Counted from the first letter of the stretch, positions 9,999-20,288 are shown. The stretch is 35,192 nt of DNA from Erwinia phyllosphaerae (GCF_019132875.1 NZ_JAHSPF010000019.1:1-35192), one strand, 5' to 3'. Made by a program: numbers and translations. The notes: a model not told the origin generated them from the letters alone.

Positions 9999-10020
9999 AA
10001 CGCAAACGTCCGTTTGCGTT
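9999..10020. promoter_or_regulatory. PurR-like inverted repeat upstream of yjbB
   Basis: AACGCAAACG-TC-CGTTTGCGTT is a perfect 10-bp inverted repeat. Its half sites ACGCAAAC and GTTTGCGT are those of the PurR operator, but four extra bases (GTCC) separate them. It ends 31 bp before the yjbB start. It could be a LacI-family site with wider spacing, or an RNA hairpin in the leader. Confidence 0.4.
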
Positions 10021-10051
10021 GTCAGGTCTGAAAATAGTGAGGTCAATATCG

Positions 10052-11674
10052 GTGCTAACCCTGCTTAACTTACTTTCCGCCATCGCGTTACTGGTCTGGG
10101 GAACGCACATTGTTCGTACCGGCATAATGCGAGTTTATGGCGCAGATTTACGTCGTGTGCTTAGCCGGAGCGTAGAGAAAAAACCGCTCGCCTTTGTGGC
10201 CGGAATTGGCGTTACCGCGCTGGTCCAGAGCAGTAATGCCACCACAATGTTGGTCACTTCTTTTGTCGCGCAGGAGCTGGTGGCGCTGACCCCCGCGCTG
10301 GTTATTATTCTGGGTGCAGATGTCGGGACCGCGCTGATGGCGCGTATTTTAACGTTCGACCTCTCCTGGCTTTCACCGCTGTTTATCTTTTTTGGCGTCG
10401 TCTTTTTTCTGGGGCGCAAGCAGACGCGCGCCGGGCAGCTTGGCCGGGCAAGTATCGGACTGGGACTCATTCTGCTGGCGCTGCAGCTGATCGTCGCGGC
10501 GGCTAAACCCATTACCGAGGCGGCGGGCGTCAAGGTCATCTTCTCTTCGCTGACGGGCGACGTAATGCTTGATGCGCTGATTGGCGCGGTCTTCGCCATT
10601 ATCAGCTATTCCAGCCTGGCGGCGGTACTGATTACCGCGACGCTGACTGCGACCGGCGTTATCTCTTTTAAGGTGGCGTTATGCCTGGTGATTGGCGCGA
10701 ATCTGGGCAGCGGCCTGCTGGCGATGCTGAACAACAGTACTTCCAATGCCGCAGGCAAACAGGTGGCGCTGGGCAGCCTGCTGTTTAAATTTATCGGTTC
10801 GCTGATTGTCCTGCCTTTTATCGATTTACTGGCAGTCTGGCTGCAAAAGCTGCCGGTAAACAACGAAGAGCTGGTTATTTTCTTTCACGTCTTCTACAAC
10901 CTTCTTCGCTGTTTGCTGATGGTGCCTTTTACCGATCTGATGGCCGACTTATGCCGTCGTCTTATCCGGGAAGAACCGGAAACCGATTTGCGGTTAAAAC
11001 CCAAACACCTGGACAGCGGTGCGCTTGATACCCCCGCGCTGGCGCTGGCAAATGCTTCACGCGAAACGCTGCGTATGGGCGACGTGCTGGAGCAAATGCT
11101 GAACTCCTTCAGCAAAGTGGTGCATGGCGAACTACGGGAGGAGCGGGAAATACGCAGGCTGGATGATGATGTGGATGTGCTTTATACCGCTATCAAACTC
11201 TATCTGGCGCAAATGCCAAAAGAAGATCTGCCGGAGGAGGATTCGCGGCGCTGGGCAGAAATTATTGAAATGGCGCTGAACCTGGAGATGGCCGGGGATA
11301 TCCTGGAGCGGATGAGCGGCTCGGTAGTAGATAAGTCATTAAACGTGAACCGTAATTTTTCTGTGGAGGGGCTGGGTGAACTGGATGCCCTGCTTGAGCA
11401 AATTAACGCTAACCTGCGCCTCGGCCTGTCGGTCTTTTTATCGCGAGATATCACCAGTGCCAAACGGCTGCGTCGAGCCAAATACCGCTTTCGCATCACT
11501 AACCGCCGCTATTCCCATAAGCATGTGGACAGACTGCATCAGCAGAACGTCCAGAGCATCGAAACCAGTTCGCTGCATCTGGGGCTGCTGGGCGATATGA
11601 ACCGTCTGAATTCACTGTTTTGCGCCGTAGCCTACAGCGTACTGGAGCAGCCCGACGACGAGCGAGAGGAATAG
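10052..11674 (+). CDS. yjbB: Na+/Pi-cotransporter family protein with PhoU-like C-terminus
   Basis: The 540-residue inner-membrane protein closely matches E. coli YjbB. The N-terminal half has the two inverted Na/Pi-cotransporter repeats with the signature LVQSSNATTMLVTSF and the second copy SYSSLAAVLITATLT. The C-terminal part (about 340-540) is a soluble PhoU-like helical domain ending with RYSHKHVDRLHQQNVQSIE. Family members export or take up phosphate; E. coli YjbB has been linked to phosphate efflux. The start is a GTG at 10052 after a GAGG ribosome site, giving the family N-terminus MLTLLNLLSA; an upstream in-frame TTG overlaps the palindrome and is unlikely. It follows metH as in E. 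coli. Confidence 0.93.
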   Translation: MLTLLNLLSAIALLVWGTHIVRTGIMRVYGADLRRVLSRSVEKKPLAFVAGIGVTALVQSSNATTMLVTSFVAQELVALTPALVIILGADVGTALMARILTFDLSWLSPLFIFFGVVFFLGRKQTRAGQLGRASIGLGLILLALQLIVAAAKPITEAAGVKVIFSSLTGDVMLDALIGAVFAIISYSSLAAVLITATLTATGVISFKVALCLVIGANLGSGLLAMLNNSTSNAAGKQVALGSLLFKFIGSLIVLPFIDLLAVWLQKLPVNNEELVIFFHVFYNLLRCLLMVPFTDLMADLCRRLIREEPETDLRLKPKHLDSGALDTPALALANASRETLRMGDVLEQMLNSFSKVVHGELREEREIRRLDDDVDVLYTAIKLYLAQMPKEDLPEEDSRRWAEIIEMALNLEMAGDILERMSGSVVDKSLNVNRNFSVEGLGELDALLEQINANLRLGLSVFLSRDITSAKRLRRAKYRFRITNRRYSHKHVDRLHQQNVQSIETSSLHLGLLGDMNRLNSLFCAVAYSVLEQPDDEREE

Positions 11675-11677
11675 CAG

Positions 11678-11700
11678 TTCCCCTGCATGATGCAGGGGAA
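11678..11700. terminator. Bidirectional hairpin between yjbB and the BASS gene
   Basis: TTCCCCTGCA, loop TGA, TGCAGGGGAA is a perfect 10-bp stem between two convergent genes. Neither side has a good uridine run next to it, so it may act as a 3' stabiliser or a weak terminator. Confidence 0.5.
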
Positions 11701-11706
11701 ACAGCG

Positions 11707-12624
11707 CTACTTTTTCTTGATAGGTTTACCAGACCAGTAACCCGCCAGCAGCGAGCCGGAAAGGTTGTGCCAGACGGAAAACAGCGCGCCGGGCAACGCC
11801 GCCAGCGGGGAAAAGTAAAGCTTGCCCAGGGTTGCCGCCAGGCCGGAGTTTTGCATGCCTACCTCCAGCGCCAGCGTACGGCAGGTCGACTCATCAAAGC
11901 CAAACAGCTTTCCACCCCAGTAGCCGCCCAGCAGGCCAATCGCGTTATGCAGAATAACCGCAGCAATGACCACCAGGCCGACCGAGCCGATAAAGCCCTG
12001 GCTGCCCGCCACCACGGCGCTGATAATCAGCAGGATACAGACCATAGAAAAAGCGGGCAGGTAAGGCTCTACGCGTCTGACTACGCTATTCATCGTATGG
12101 TGAACAATCAGGCCGATGCCGATAGGCACCACCACAATTTTCACAATGCTTAACAGCATGCCGACAACGTCCACCTGAATATGCGTATCCACATAGAGTT
12201 TGGTCAGCAGCGGCGTGGCAAAAACCCCCACCAGCGCAGAAACGGAAGAGATAGTGACCGACAGCGCGACGTCACCTTTGGCCAGATAGATCATTACGTT
12301 AGAAGCCGTGCCGCTGGCGACGCTGCCTACAAGGATCATACCGGCGGCCAGATCCGGCGGCATCTTAAACAGCTTTGCCAGCGCCCACGCGGCCAGCGGC
12401 ATGACCAGATAATGGAGAAAAGTTCCGGCGATGACTGGCGCAGGGCGTGTTAATACGCGTTTAAAATCGTTGATATTCAGCGTAACGCCCATGCCGAACA
12501 TAATCAGCATCAGCAGATAAGTCACCCACGGGCCAATCCCCAGAAAGGTGGCTGGCGTGTAATAAGCGGCAAGGGAAAGCAGGACTGCCCATAAAGGGAA
12601 CAGCCGGGTAACGGTGGCGAGCAT
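11707..12624 (-). CDS. Bile acid:sodium symporter (BASS) family transporter
   Basis: The 305-residue protein is an inner-membrane carrier of the BASS/SBF family (PF01758). It has about nine to ten hydrophobic segments, and the crossover regions [20 protein letters not shown] and [14 protein letters not shown] correspond to the sodium-binding motifs. Some enterobacterial relatives (PanS in Salmonella) move ketopantoate; the substrate here cannot be told. The start at 12624 follows AAAAGGAAG; the frame stays open to 12858 but the extra residues look non-coding. The gene is convergent with yjbB and is absent from this position in E. coli K-12 as I recall it. Confidence 0.88.
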   Translation of the reverse strand: MLATVTRLFPLWAVLLSLAAYYTPATFLGIGPWVTYLLMLIMFGMGVTLNINDFKRVLTRPAPVIAGTFLHYLVMPLAAWALAKLFKMPPDLAAGMILVGSVASGTASNVMIYLAKGDVALSVTISSVSALVGVFATPLLTKLYVDTHIQVDVVGMLLSIVKIVVVPIGIGLIVHHTMNSVVRRVEPYLPAFSMVCILLIISAVVAGSQGFIGSVGLVVIAAVILHNAIGLLGGYWGGKLFGFDESTCRTLALEVGMQNSGLAATLGKLYFSPLAALPGALFSVWHNLSGSLLAGYWSGKPIKKK

Positions 12625-12860
12625 AGCCAGACTTCCTTTTGATGTTGTATTAGTATGATGAGCCGTTTTCCCGGAACGGGGGAAAAGCGGACGTTGAATC
12701 ATAACATTAGCGGCCAGGAAAAGAAGGCTTGAAGCCCGGCAGCAGGCAGGTCGGAAAGCCGCGCCTTCGGGAAAAGCAGATCGGGAAGTCATCCATACAT
12801 GCAGGCAAAGCTGCCAGCGCGTTAAAACCGGAAAAAGGCAGGAAGCGGCGAACAGCATCC

Positions 12861-13078
12861 GCCGCTGAAGATTACTTTTTGTCAGCCAGCCATGCCGCCG
12901 CCGAAGATTGCTCTTTGTCAGCCAGCAATGCCATCGCCGCAGCTCACTCCTTATCAGCCAGCAATGCCGTCGCCGAAGAGCACTCTTTGTCAGCCAGCAT
13001 ACCGTCGCCGCAGCTCACTCTTTGTCAGCCAGCAATACCGTCGCCGCAGATTACTCCTTCTCAGCCAGCAAACCACGA
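12861..13078 (-). repeat. Decaying 36-bp tandem array copied from the aqpZ 3' end
   Basis: Five units begin at 12861 (39 nt), 12900 (36), 12936 (36), 12972 (35) and 13007 (36). They abut a sixth that begins at 13043 and is the real end of aqpZ. On the minus strand each unit contains a version of the last aqpZ codons: [L/M/W]LADK[E/K], usually followed by a stop, against LLAEKE-stop in the gene. The array therefore grew by repeated duplication of the aqpZ terminus and has since drifted. It is downstream of the stop, so it should not alter AqpZ. Confidence 0.85.
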
Positions 13079-13743
13079 TAGATCAGGCCGCCAACGATAG
13101 CGCCGACAATCGGCATTGCCCAGAACATCCAGAGCTGATCCAGTGCCCAGCCACCCTGAAAGATTGCCACGGCGGTACTCCGGGCCGGGTTAACCGACGT
13201 GTTGGTCACCGGAATGCTGACAAGATGAATCAGCGTCAGCGCCAGGCCGATAGCGACTGGAGCAAATCCTTTTGGCGCACGCTTGTCGGTGGCACCGTGG
13301 ATCACCAGCAGGAAAACGGCAGTCAGCACGGCTTCCGTTATCATGCCGGAACGCAGCGAAAAGCCGCCCGGCGAATGCTCGCCATAGCCATTTGCCGCAA
13401 AGCCGCTTGCTGCCGCATCAAAAGAGGCGTGACCGCTGGCAATCAGATAAAGCACGCCCGCCGCCAGCACGCCGCCGACCACCTGCGCCAGAACATAAGC
13501 AAAAATTTGTGAGGCGGGAAAGCGGCCGCCTGCCCACAGGCCCAGCGTGACCGCCGGATTAAAATGGCCGCCCGAGATATGGCCTACGGCATAAGCCATG
13601 GTCAAGACGGTCAACCCGAACGCCAGCGAGACGCCAGCAAAGCCAATGCCCAGTCCGGGAAACGTCGCGGCCAGAACCGCACTACCACATCCACCAAGAA
13701 CCAGAACAAAGGTTCCCAGCGCTTCAGCAACTAACCTACGCAT
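13051..13743 (-). CDS. aqpZ: Aquaporin Z
   Basis: AqpZ is the tetrameric inner-membrane water channel. The 230-residue protein aligns throughout with E. coli AqpZ and has six membrane spans plus the two half-helices marked by NPA boxes, [10 protein letters not shown] and [11 protein letters not shown]. The conserved [26 protein letters not shown] and [15 protein letters not shown] segments are present. The start at 13743 has GGAG six bases upstream; longer in-frame starts (13755, 13806) would put that ribosome site inside the gene. The 3' end is the source of a 36-bp repeat array running on downstream. In K-12 aqpZ lies elsewhere, so its place beside lysC differs. Confidence 0.96.
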   Translation of the reverse strand: MRRLVAEALGTFVLVLGGCGSAVLAATFPGLGIGFAGVSLAFGLTVLTMAYAVGHISGGHFNPAVTLGLWAGGRFPASQIFAYVLAQVVGGVLAAGVLYLIASGHASFDAAASGFAANGYGEHSPGGFSLRSGMITEAVLTAVFLLVIHGATDKRAPKGFAPVAIGLALTLIHLVSIPVTNTSVNPARSTAVAIFQGGWALDQLWMFWAMPIVGAIVGGLIYRGLLAEKE

Positions 13744-13918
13744 TACAGACTCCATAGTTTGATTTGACGCCGCGATTATCCCTGGCTTGCTACACCCGCA
13801 ATTCAACGGAACCGAGAATGGACGGTGTGAGGATGAATTTATGCAGTAGCTTTGAGGCAGATCAAACTATGAGGTGAGGTGGGGTAAAGATAAGAAAACG
13901 GGCAGCGGCTAAAGTAAA

Positions 13919-13943
13919 AAAAACCGGGCAAAGCCCGGTTTTT
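13919..13943 (-). terminator. Rho-independent terminator after lysC
   Basis: AAAAACCGGGC, loop AAA, GCCCGGTTTTT: an 11-bp stem with A/T tails on both sides. It lies about 20 nt beyond the lysC stop and reads well on the minus strand. Confidence 0.88.
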
Positions 13944-13960
13944 GTATGACGCCGCTAGCG

Positions 13961-15313
13961 TTATTCGAAAAGGTTTTTATGCAGCGCCTGCACAACCTGT
14001 TCGGCATCGTTGCCCGGTACCAGGAAGCAAAGGTTGTAGCTGCTGGCCCCATAGCAAATCAGACGCAGGTTAAACGGCTCCAGCACGCCAAACACTTCTT
14101 TGCCAACGCCGCAGGCCTTGGACAACTGATTGCCAATCAGCGCCACCAGCGCCAGATTCTCTTCAACCTCTACGCGGCAAAGCGAGGAAAGCTCCGTCAG
14201 CAGCGCCTGGGTCAGCAATCCGTCACTGTTAGACGTTGATCCCGTTGTGTCCAGCGTCAGCGCGATGCTTACTTCTGACGTAGTGATCAGGTCAACAGAG
14301 ATATTGTGCCGCGCCAGAATAGTGAAAACTTCCACCAGGAAGCCGCGAGCGTGCAGCATGTTCAGACTATGCAGCGTCAGCAGTGTTTGCTTGCGGCGCA
14401 GCGCCAGCGCGCGGAACAGCGGTGGATTCTGCGTTTCGTTACAGACGCGCGTGCCGCCAGCGGCAGGGTCTTTACTGGAACCCACGAATACCGGAATATC
14501 GCTGCGCACGGCAGGCAGCAACGTAGCAGGATGCAGCACCTTGGCGCCAAAAGTTGCCATTTCGGCAGCTTCTTCAAAAGTGATTTCGTCGATGCGTTTG
14601 GCCGTTGGCACCACGCGCGGATCGGTGGTGTAGATACCCGGCACGTCCGTCCAGATATCAATCCGGCTGGCGTGCAGCGCTTCGCCCAACAGCGCCGCGG
14701 TATAGTCACTGCCGCCGCGTCCCAGGGTGGTTGTACGCCCTTTGGCCTCGCTACCGATAAAGCCCTGGGTCACAATCAGCGCTTTTTCGAGGCGCGGTGC
14801 CAGCTGCGCCTGTGCCAGCTCGGCCAGCAGCGCAATATCCGCTTCCGCGCGACCAAAGCGGTCATCGGTGCGCAGTACCTTACGCACGTCGAACCACTCG
14901 GCGGCGGCCTGACGCTGACGCAGGACTTCCACAAACAGCAGGCTCGACATTAATTCGCCGTGGCTCACCAGCTCATCGGTCAACGCCGTCGACGTTGCAA
15001 GCGCGGCGGCTTCCGACAGCGTGGTGATGTTCTCCAGCATGCGATCGATCTCGTCATAAAGCACCTCGGAGTGCGGCAGACGATCGATAATGGCGTACTG
15101 AATACGGCGAATCTCATCCAGCAGGAAAGCACGCTGCTCCTGATCCTGGCCTTCCGCCAGTGAAACCAGCAGATTAGTGACGCCCGCAGAGGCGGAAAGT
15201 ACCACCAGACGGACATTCGGATCGGCCAGCACCACGTCGGCGCTGCGGTTCATGGCGGTAAAGTCGGCAACGCTGGTGCCGCCAAATTTCGCCACGATTA
15301 ATGATTGGGACAT
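13961..15313 (-). CDS. lysC: Lysine-sensitive aspartokinase III
   Basis: LysC phosphorylates aspartate, the entry step to lysine, threonine, methionine and diaminopimelate, and the E. coli enzyme is inhibited by lysine. The 450-residue protein has the kinase start VAKFGGTSVADF, the catalytic segment TTTLGRGGSDYTAALL, WTDVPGIYTTDPRVV, and two C-terminal ACT regions (about 310-450) including LLTLHSLNMLHARGFL, which form the lysine site. A long leader with a lysine riboswitch precedes it. The ATG at 15313 lies about 11 nt after GAGG; another ATG at 15323 sits too close to that GAGG and is out of frame. Confidence 0.96.
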   Translation of the reverse strand: MSQSLIVAKFGGTSVADFTAMNRSADVVLADPNVRLVVLSASAGVTNLLVSLAEGQDQEQRAFLLDEIRRIQYAIIDRLPHSEVLYDEIDRMLENITTLSEAAALATSTALTDELVSHGELMSSLLFVEVLRQRQAAAEWFDVRKVLRTDDRFGRAEADIALLAELAQAQLAPRLEKALIVTQGFIGSEAKGRTTTLGRGGSDYTAALLGEALHASRIDIWTDVPGIYTTDPRVVPTAKRIDEITFEEAAEMATFGAKVLHPATLLPAVRSDIPVFVGSSKDPAAGGTRVCNETQNPPLFRALALRRKQTLLTLHSLNMLHARGFLVEVFTILARHNISVDLITTSEVSIALTLDTTGSTSNSDGLLTQALLTELSSLCRVEVEENLALVALIGNQLSKACGVGKEVFGVLEPFNLRLICYGASSYNLCFLVPGNDAEQVVQALHKNLFE

Positions 15314-15324
15314 GTCTTGACATA

Positions 15325-15363
15325 CCTCGTGTCAGGTTAGATTCCATCAGCCTTGGCACAAGG
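15325..15363 (-). promoter_or_regulatory. Expression platform of the lysine riboswitch (ribosome-site switch)
   Basis: On the minus strand CCTTG-TGC-CAAGG (15351-15363) can form a small hairpin. Alternatively its CCTTGTG can pair with CACGAGG (15325-15331), which contains the lysC ribosome site. The two pairings exclude each other, which fits translational control of lysC as known in E. coli. The assignment is inferred from complementarity. Confidence 0.5.
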
Positions 15364-15389
15364 GAAGAGCAGAAACGGGGTAGACGTAG

Positions 15390-15621
15390 AAAGGGATTAC
15401 TACGAGTCACCCAGAAGCGCTCCACCTTGTAAATCGTTCAACCGGTGAACGATCCTGGTGACAACCCAGAGGATTCAGCCCCTGTGGTCGATACGCCCCA
15501 TACCGCATGGTTTGTACCTCGGCGTCGCTCCCCCTGATGTGTTATCACTGGATTCGGTTCCTCCCACACACTGCCTGGGCGACGCGCCTCTTCTGGCCTG
15601 CGCATCAGATGCGCAGCTAGC
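15390..15621 (-). ncRNA. Lysine riboswitch (L box) in the lysC leader
   Basis: The minus strand of this non-coding stretch matches, block by block, my memory of the E. coli lysC leader: a CTGCGCAT-CTG-ATGCGCAG hairpin, GGCCAGAAGAGGCGCGT, a GGAGGA junction, GTGATAACAC, AGGGGG followed by GCCGAGGT, CAGGGGCTGAATCC, GGGTTGTCACCAG, and GGTGGAGCGCTTCTGGGTGA. These conserved single-stranded cores define the five-helix lysine aptamer. Lysine binding lowers LysC synthesis. Boundaries are approximate; the 5' end is set from the promoter at 15628-15656. Confidence 0.92.
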
Positions 15622-15627
15622 CGCCCA

Positions 15628-15656
15628 GAAATACCGGGTTATTGGGTCGCTGTCAA
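15628..15656 (-). promoter_or_regulatory. lysC promoter overlapping the antiporter stop codon
   Basis: On the minus strand a perfect TTGACA (15651-15656), 17-bp spacer and TATTTC (15628-15633) predict transcription starting near 15621, at the 5' edge of the riboswitch. The TGA of the antiporter gene is part of the -35 box. Confidence 0.7.
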
Positions 15657-17455
15657 TCCCGGGTAGTGGCGGATTCTTCATTTTGTACCACGGCGATGAC
15701 CGTGCAGGGCAGTTTTGGCGCGTTTCCGTCGCACATTTTCAGCTTGCCGTGCTCATCCTGGATAAAGAGTAACAGCGCCGTCTGATGCTTTTCCAGATAT
15801 TCCTGCCAACCGAAATTTTCATTCAGGCTGGTGGCTTTAATCACGCCACCTTTTGCCAGCAAACTGCTGAGGCGCGCATAGGTATGTTCCTGGCTAAACA
15901 ACACTTCATGACGGCGGAAGCGCGGGCTTTCACTGTCGCGACGGCCTTTCAGCGCGGCGCCAGAGCGAATCGCCGCCACGTTGTTATTGCCAAAAATATG
16001 GCTGAAGTGATAGACGGCCAGCGCATTCTGATGGCGGTTAGGCGAAAGGGCGAGCACCTGCGCCGTTTCGCTGAGATCGAGAAAGTTTTCGGCATGATCT
16101 GACCAGGCATTGCCATAATAGGCCGGGATACCTTCCATGCGCGCCAGCCGGTAATATTCCCAGCTACTGTCCGTGACCAGAACAGGCAGGTCCAGCTTTT
16201 GCAGCGCGGCGGCCAGAGCGCGGGCAACGCTGTTGGCGCCAATAATCAGAATTCCTCGCGGTTCACGCTGCTGTACCCGCAGCGCGCGCGCCAGAAACGA
16301 ACTGGTCAGGCTTTGCAGTACCACTGTGCCGATAATCACGGCAAACACCACCGTGACCAGCCTGCTGGCGCCTTCATAACCTGTTTTCTCCAGCGTTAAG
16401 GCAAACAGCGAGCTGACCGCCGCCGCCACGATCCCGCGCGGAGAAATCCAGCTCAGCAGTAGCTTATCGCGCCACGGCAGCTTCGAGCCCCATGTGGAAA
16501 GCAGGATACAGAGCGGGCGAGCGATAAACTGCACTGCCAGCAGCAGACCTACCAGCGGCCAGCCCATTGCTATCAGCGCGTTAATATCCAGCCTCGCCGC
16601 CAGAATAATAAACAGCGCGGAGATCAGCAGCGCCGACAGCTCTTCTTTAAACGCGATAATCTCGCTTAAATCTACGTCGCGCATGTTTGCCAGCCAGATG
16701 CCCATCACCGTGACGGTTAATAGACCCGATTCGTCGGCAATGGCGTTAGACGCGCCAAAAGCGGTCAGCGTTACGGCCAGCACCGCAAAGTTTTGCAGAT
16801 AGCCCGGCAGCCAGACGCGTTTTAAAGCCAGCCCCATCAGCCAGCCAAACAGCGCGCCGCCGACGGTACCGACCACTACGGTGACGCCAAAAGTCCAGAA
16901 CAGGTGCGTTAATGACTCTGCTTTTTGCTGTAGCACAATAAATTCAAAAACCAGCAGCGTGAAAATAGCGCCGACCGGATCGATGACGATGCCTTCCCAG
17001 CGCAAGATCTGGTTAATCGCTTTGTTAGGGCGCACCACGCGCATCAGCGGGGCTATAACCGTCGGGCCTGTCACTACGGTGACGGCACCAACCAGTGCCG
17101 CCAGCTCGGACGGGAAGCCAAGCAGCAGCCAACAGGTTACGCTGACCACCAGAAACGTGGCCAGCATACCCACCGTCACAAGGTTACGTACCACCTTGCC
17201 CAGACCGCGAATTTCATCGAAGCGCAACGTTAATGCGCCCTCGAACAAAATGATGGCGACCGACAGGGACACCAGCGGGAACAGCAGCGAGCCAAACAGC
17301 GCGTCCGGCTGCAGGATATGGCCTACCGGCCCCAGGAGAATACCGAAAATCAGCAGTGGCAAAATGGCCGGCAGACGCAGCAACCAGGCCAGCCACTGGG
17401 CAACCAGCGAGCTTAATCCAATGATAACCAACAGAAGTGGCGCAGAAAGCTCCAT
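15653..17455 (-). CDS. CPA-type cation:proton antiporter with TrkA-N-like domain
   Basis: This 600-residue inner-membrane protein belongs to the Na+/H+ exchanger superfamily. The first about 390 residues form a many-span transporter domain with motifs such as FEGALTLRFDEIR, VTVVTGPTVIAPLMRVV and EGIVIDPVGAIFTLLVFEF, the paired acidic region typical of CPA1 carriers. A cytoplasmic nucleotide-binding TrkA-N-like domain begins at RGILIIGANSVARALAAAL (about 400). ATG 17455 has AAGGAAA upstream; a longer in-frame start at 17500 is less likely. It lies divergently from pgi and directly upstream of lysC, whose promoter begins inside its stop codon. The exact ion and symbol are not assigned. Confidence 0.88.
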   Translation of the reverse strand: MELSAPLLLVIIGLSSLVAQWLAWLLRLPAILPLLIFGILLGPVGHILQPDALFGSLLFPLVSLSVAIILFEGALTLRFDEIRGLGKVVRNLVTVGMLATFLVVSVTCWLLLGFPSELAALVGAVTVVTGPTVIAPLMRVVRPNKAINQILRWEGIVIDPVGAIFTLLVFEFIVLQQKAESLTHLFWTFGVTVVVGTVGGALFGWLMGLALKRVWLPGYLQNFAVLAVTLTAFGASNAIADESGLLTVTVMGIWLANMRDVDLSEIIAFKEELSALLISALFIILAARLDINALIAMGWPLVGLLLAVQFIARPLCILLSTWGSKLPWRDKLLLSWISPRGIVAAAVSSLFALTLEKTGYEGASRLVTVVFAVIIGTVVLQSLTSSFLARALRVQQREPRGILIIGANSVARALAAALQKLDLPVLVTDSSWEYYRLARMEGIPAYYGNAWSDHAENFLDLSETAQVLALSPNRHQNALAVYHFSHIFGNNNVAAIRSGAALKGRRDSESPRFRRHEVLFSQEHTYARLSSLLAKGGVIKATSLNENFGWQEYLEKHQTALLLFIQDEHGKLKMCDGNAPKLPCTVIAVVQNEESATTRD

Positions 17456-17653
17456 AAAATTTTTCCTTTCAACCGCAAGAATAGTCATACTAAAACGCAT
17501 CGGGCATTAGCCCGCCGCCTGAATTATAAATAGCTCCGGGCAAAAGAGAGGAAAACTTCTCCTTCGATAGCCACCACCTGTTGCAGGGAAAGGCGAGCGG
17601 TTAACGCGTAACAGGTACCATGGCGTCCGGTCTGTTTTACGGTTCTTAAATAA

Positions 17654-19315
<1,662 letters not shown>

Positions 19316-19333
19316 ACTGACGTTACAGCAGAT

Positions 19334-19362
19334 AAAGCTGGTGGTATTTCCACCGGCTTTTA
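19334..19362 (+). terminator. Terminator after pgi
   Basis: AAAGCTGGTGG, loop TATTT, CCACCGGCTTT, then T: an 11-bp stem with one G-U pair, starting about 18 nt past the pgi stop. Confidence 0.75.
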
Positions 19363-19580
19363 AGCTGTTAGCAAAAGACAGGCACGGCTGGTACGCGCAT
19401 CGCATGCCAGCCATGCTCTGAAGTTTTCTACAGGCTGCTTTTAAATTAGATCCACGCTTAACTATCTCTGGTCCTGTTTGACAAGGTGACGATGAGCGTG
19501 AGCCTTGTAGGATAAAGCGTAAGAGCGTCGCTGCTGGCCGTTTTCCCTTCCGAATATTGTTAAAAAAAACAGAGCATGGC

Positions 19581-19594
19581 TAAGGAAATTCTTA
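19581..19594. promoter_or_regulatory. RcsAB-type box upstream of yjbE
   Basis: TAAGGAAATTCTTA is a near-perfect dyad matching the RcsAB/RcsB box (TAAGAATATTCTTA type). It lies in the long leader region of yjbEFGH, an operon reported to be activated by the Rcs phosphorelay in E. coli. Confidence 0.65.
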
Positions 19595-19618
19595 AAAATT
19601 AGCCGAATGAAAGATTTT

Positions 19619-19646
19619 TTTACAAGATTAGTCTGAAACTGATACT
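19619..19646 (+). promoter_or_regulatory. Candidate distal yjbE promoter
   Basis: TTTACA (19619-19624), 16-bp spacer and GATACT (19641-19646) lie about 25 bp downstream of the RcsAB-type box, a plausible distance for activation. If used, it gives a leader of over 300 nt. The rest of 19363-19994 is AT-rich and holds no gene that I can support. Confidence 0.35.
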
Positions 19647-19932
19647 GCGTTATTTCATGCGGCTACAGGTTACAATGGTGTTAAGGTCATGAAAAATGGC
19701 AACTTTAACGCTAATGCCGCTTTGGCGGGCTGTTTCCCGGTAAATTCCCCGTCTTAATCAACATTGGCAGTGAATGGCGCTAACTTGCTGCGTTATGGCA
19801 GCGATAAATAGCAATATCGTGCGTTTATCGCTTTATGCCTGTCTTATATTCCTGAAAATGTTTCTTTTTTGTGTCACGGAACTCTCGCCGAACGTCCTCT
19901 CCCTTGTTCTGAATTCTGGTAATTTATTGCCT

Positions 19933-19962
19933 TATAATGAGCCAGCCTGAAACCCTTCAGGC
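19933..19962 (+). promoter_or_regulatory. Candidate proximal yjbE promoter with 5' hairpin
   Basis: A perfect TATAAT (19933-19938) lacks a clear -35 box. Transcription from it would start near 19945, exactly at a GCCTGAA-ACCC-TTCAGGC hairpin (19945-19962). Such a 5' hairpin could protect the transcript. Confidence 0.35.
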
Positions 19963-19994
19963 AGGTTATCCATTCATTCTGTGAAGGGGTTTTT

Positions 19995-20243
19995 ATGAAA
20001 AAAGTCTTATGTGCTGCTGCAGCTGTAGCGTACTTAGCGACTGCTTCCGTCGCGTTTGCCGCGCCTGAAGAAGCGGGTGCCGCAGCGGGCACCTCGGCCG
20101 GTACGCTCTCCTCCGGGACGACGACGGCTGTCGGTATCGGTGCGCTTGGCGCGCTGGTTGGCGTAGCGCTGGCAGCAAGCAGCGGCGGCAATGGTTCTAA
20201 CACCGGAACCACCACTACGACAACGACGAGCACCACTCGTTAA
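19995..20243 (+). CDS. yjbE: Small secreted protein YjbE
   Basis: The 82-residue precursor has a Sec signal peptide (MKKVLCAAAAVAYLATASVAFA) and a mature part rich in Gly, Ala, Ser and Thr, ending with a run of threonines (GSNTGTTTTTTTSTTR) as in E. coli YjbE. It is the first gene of yjbEFGH, which drives production of an uncharacterised exopolysaccharide and is paralogous to gfcABCD. AAGGGG lies just before the ATG. A strong hairpin terminator follows, so yjbE is probably made in excess over the rest of the operon. Its molecular function is unknown. Confidence 0.9.
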   Translation: MKKVLCAAAAVAYLATASVAFAAPEEAGAAAGTSAGTLSSGTTTAVGIGALGALVGVALAASSGGNGSNTGTTTTTTTSTTR

Positions 20244-20261
20244 GTGCAGTAAATTAATCAT

Positions 20262-20288
20262 AACCACACGTTTGTGTGGTTATTTTTT
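20262..20288 (+). terminator. Terminator/attenuator between yjbE and yjbF
   Basis: AACCACAC, loop GTTT, GTGTGGTT, then ATTTTTT. It lies inside the operon, so partial read-through to yjbFGH is expected. Confidence 0.85.

Noticed and set aside
12861..13078. CRISPR array
   Set aside because: Units are contiguous without unique spacers, vary in sequence, and derive from the aqpZ coding end; no cas genes in the window.
12729..13100. Plus-strand frames with repeated Ser/Ala-rich units opposite the aqpZ end
   Set aside because: The repetition comes from the 36-bp array; no ribosome site or conserved protein.
15174..15425. Out-of-frame ORF starting at the ATG nearest the lysC ribosome site
   Set aside because: It overlaps the riboswitch and the lysC start; the ATG sits only one base after GAGG, too close for initiation, and the product is not conserved.
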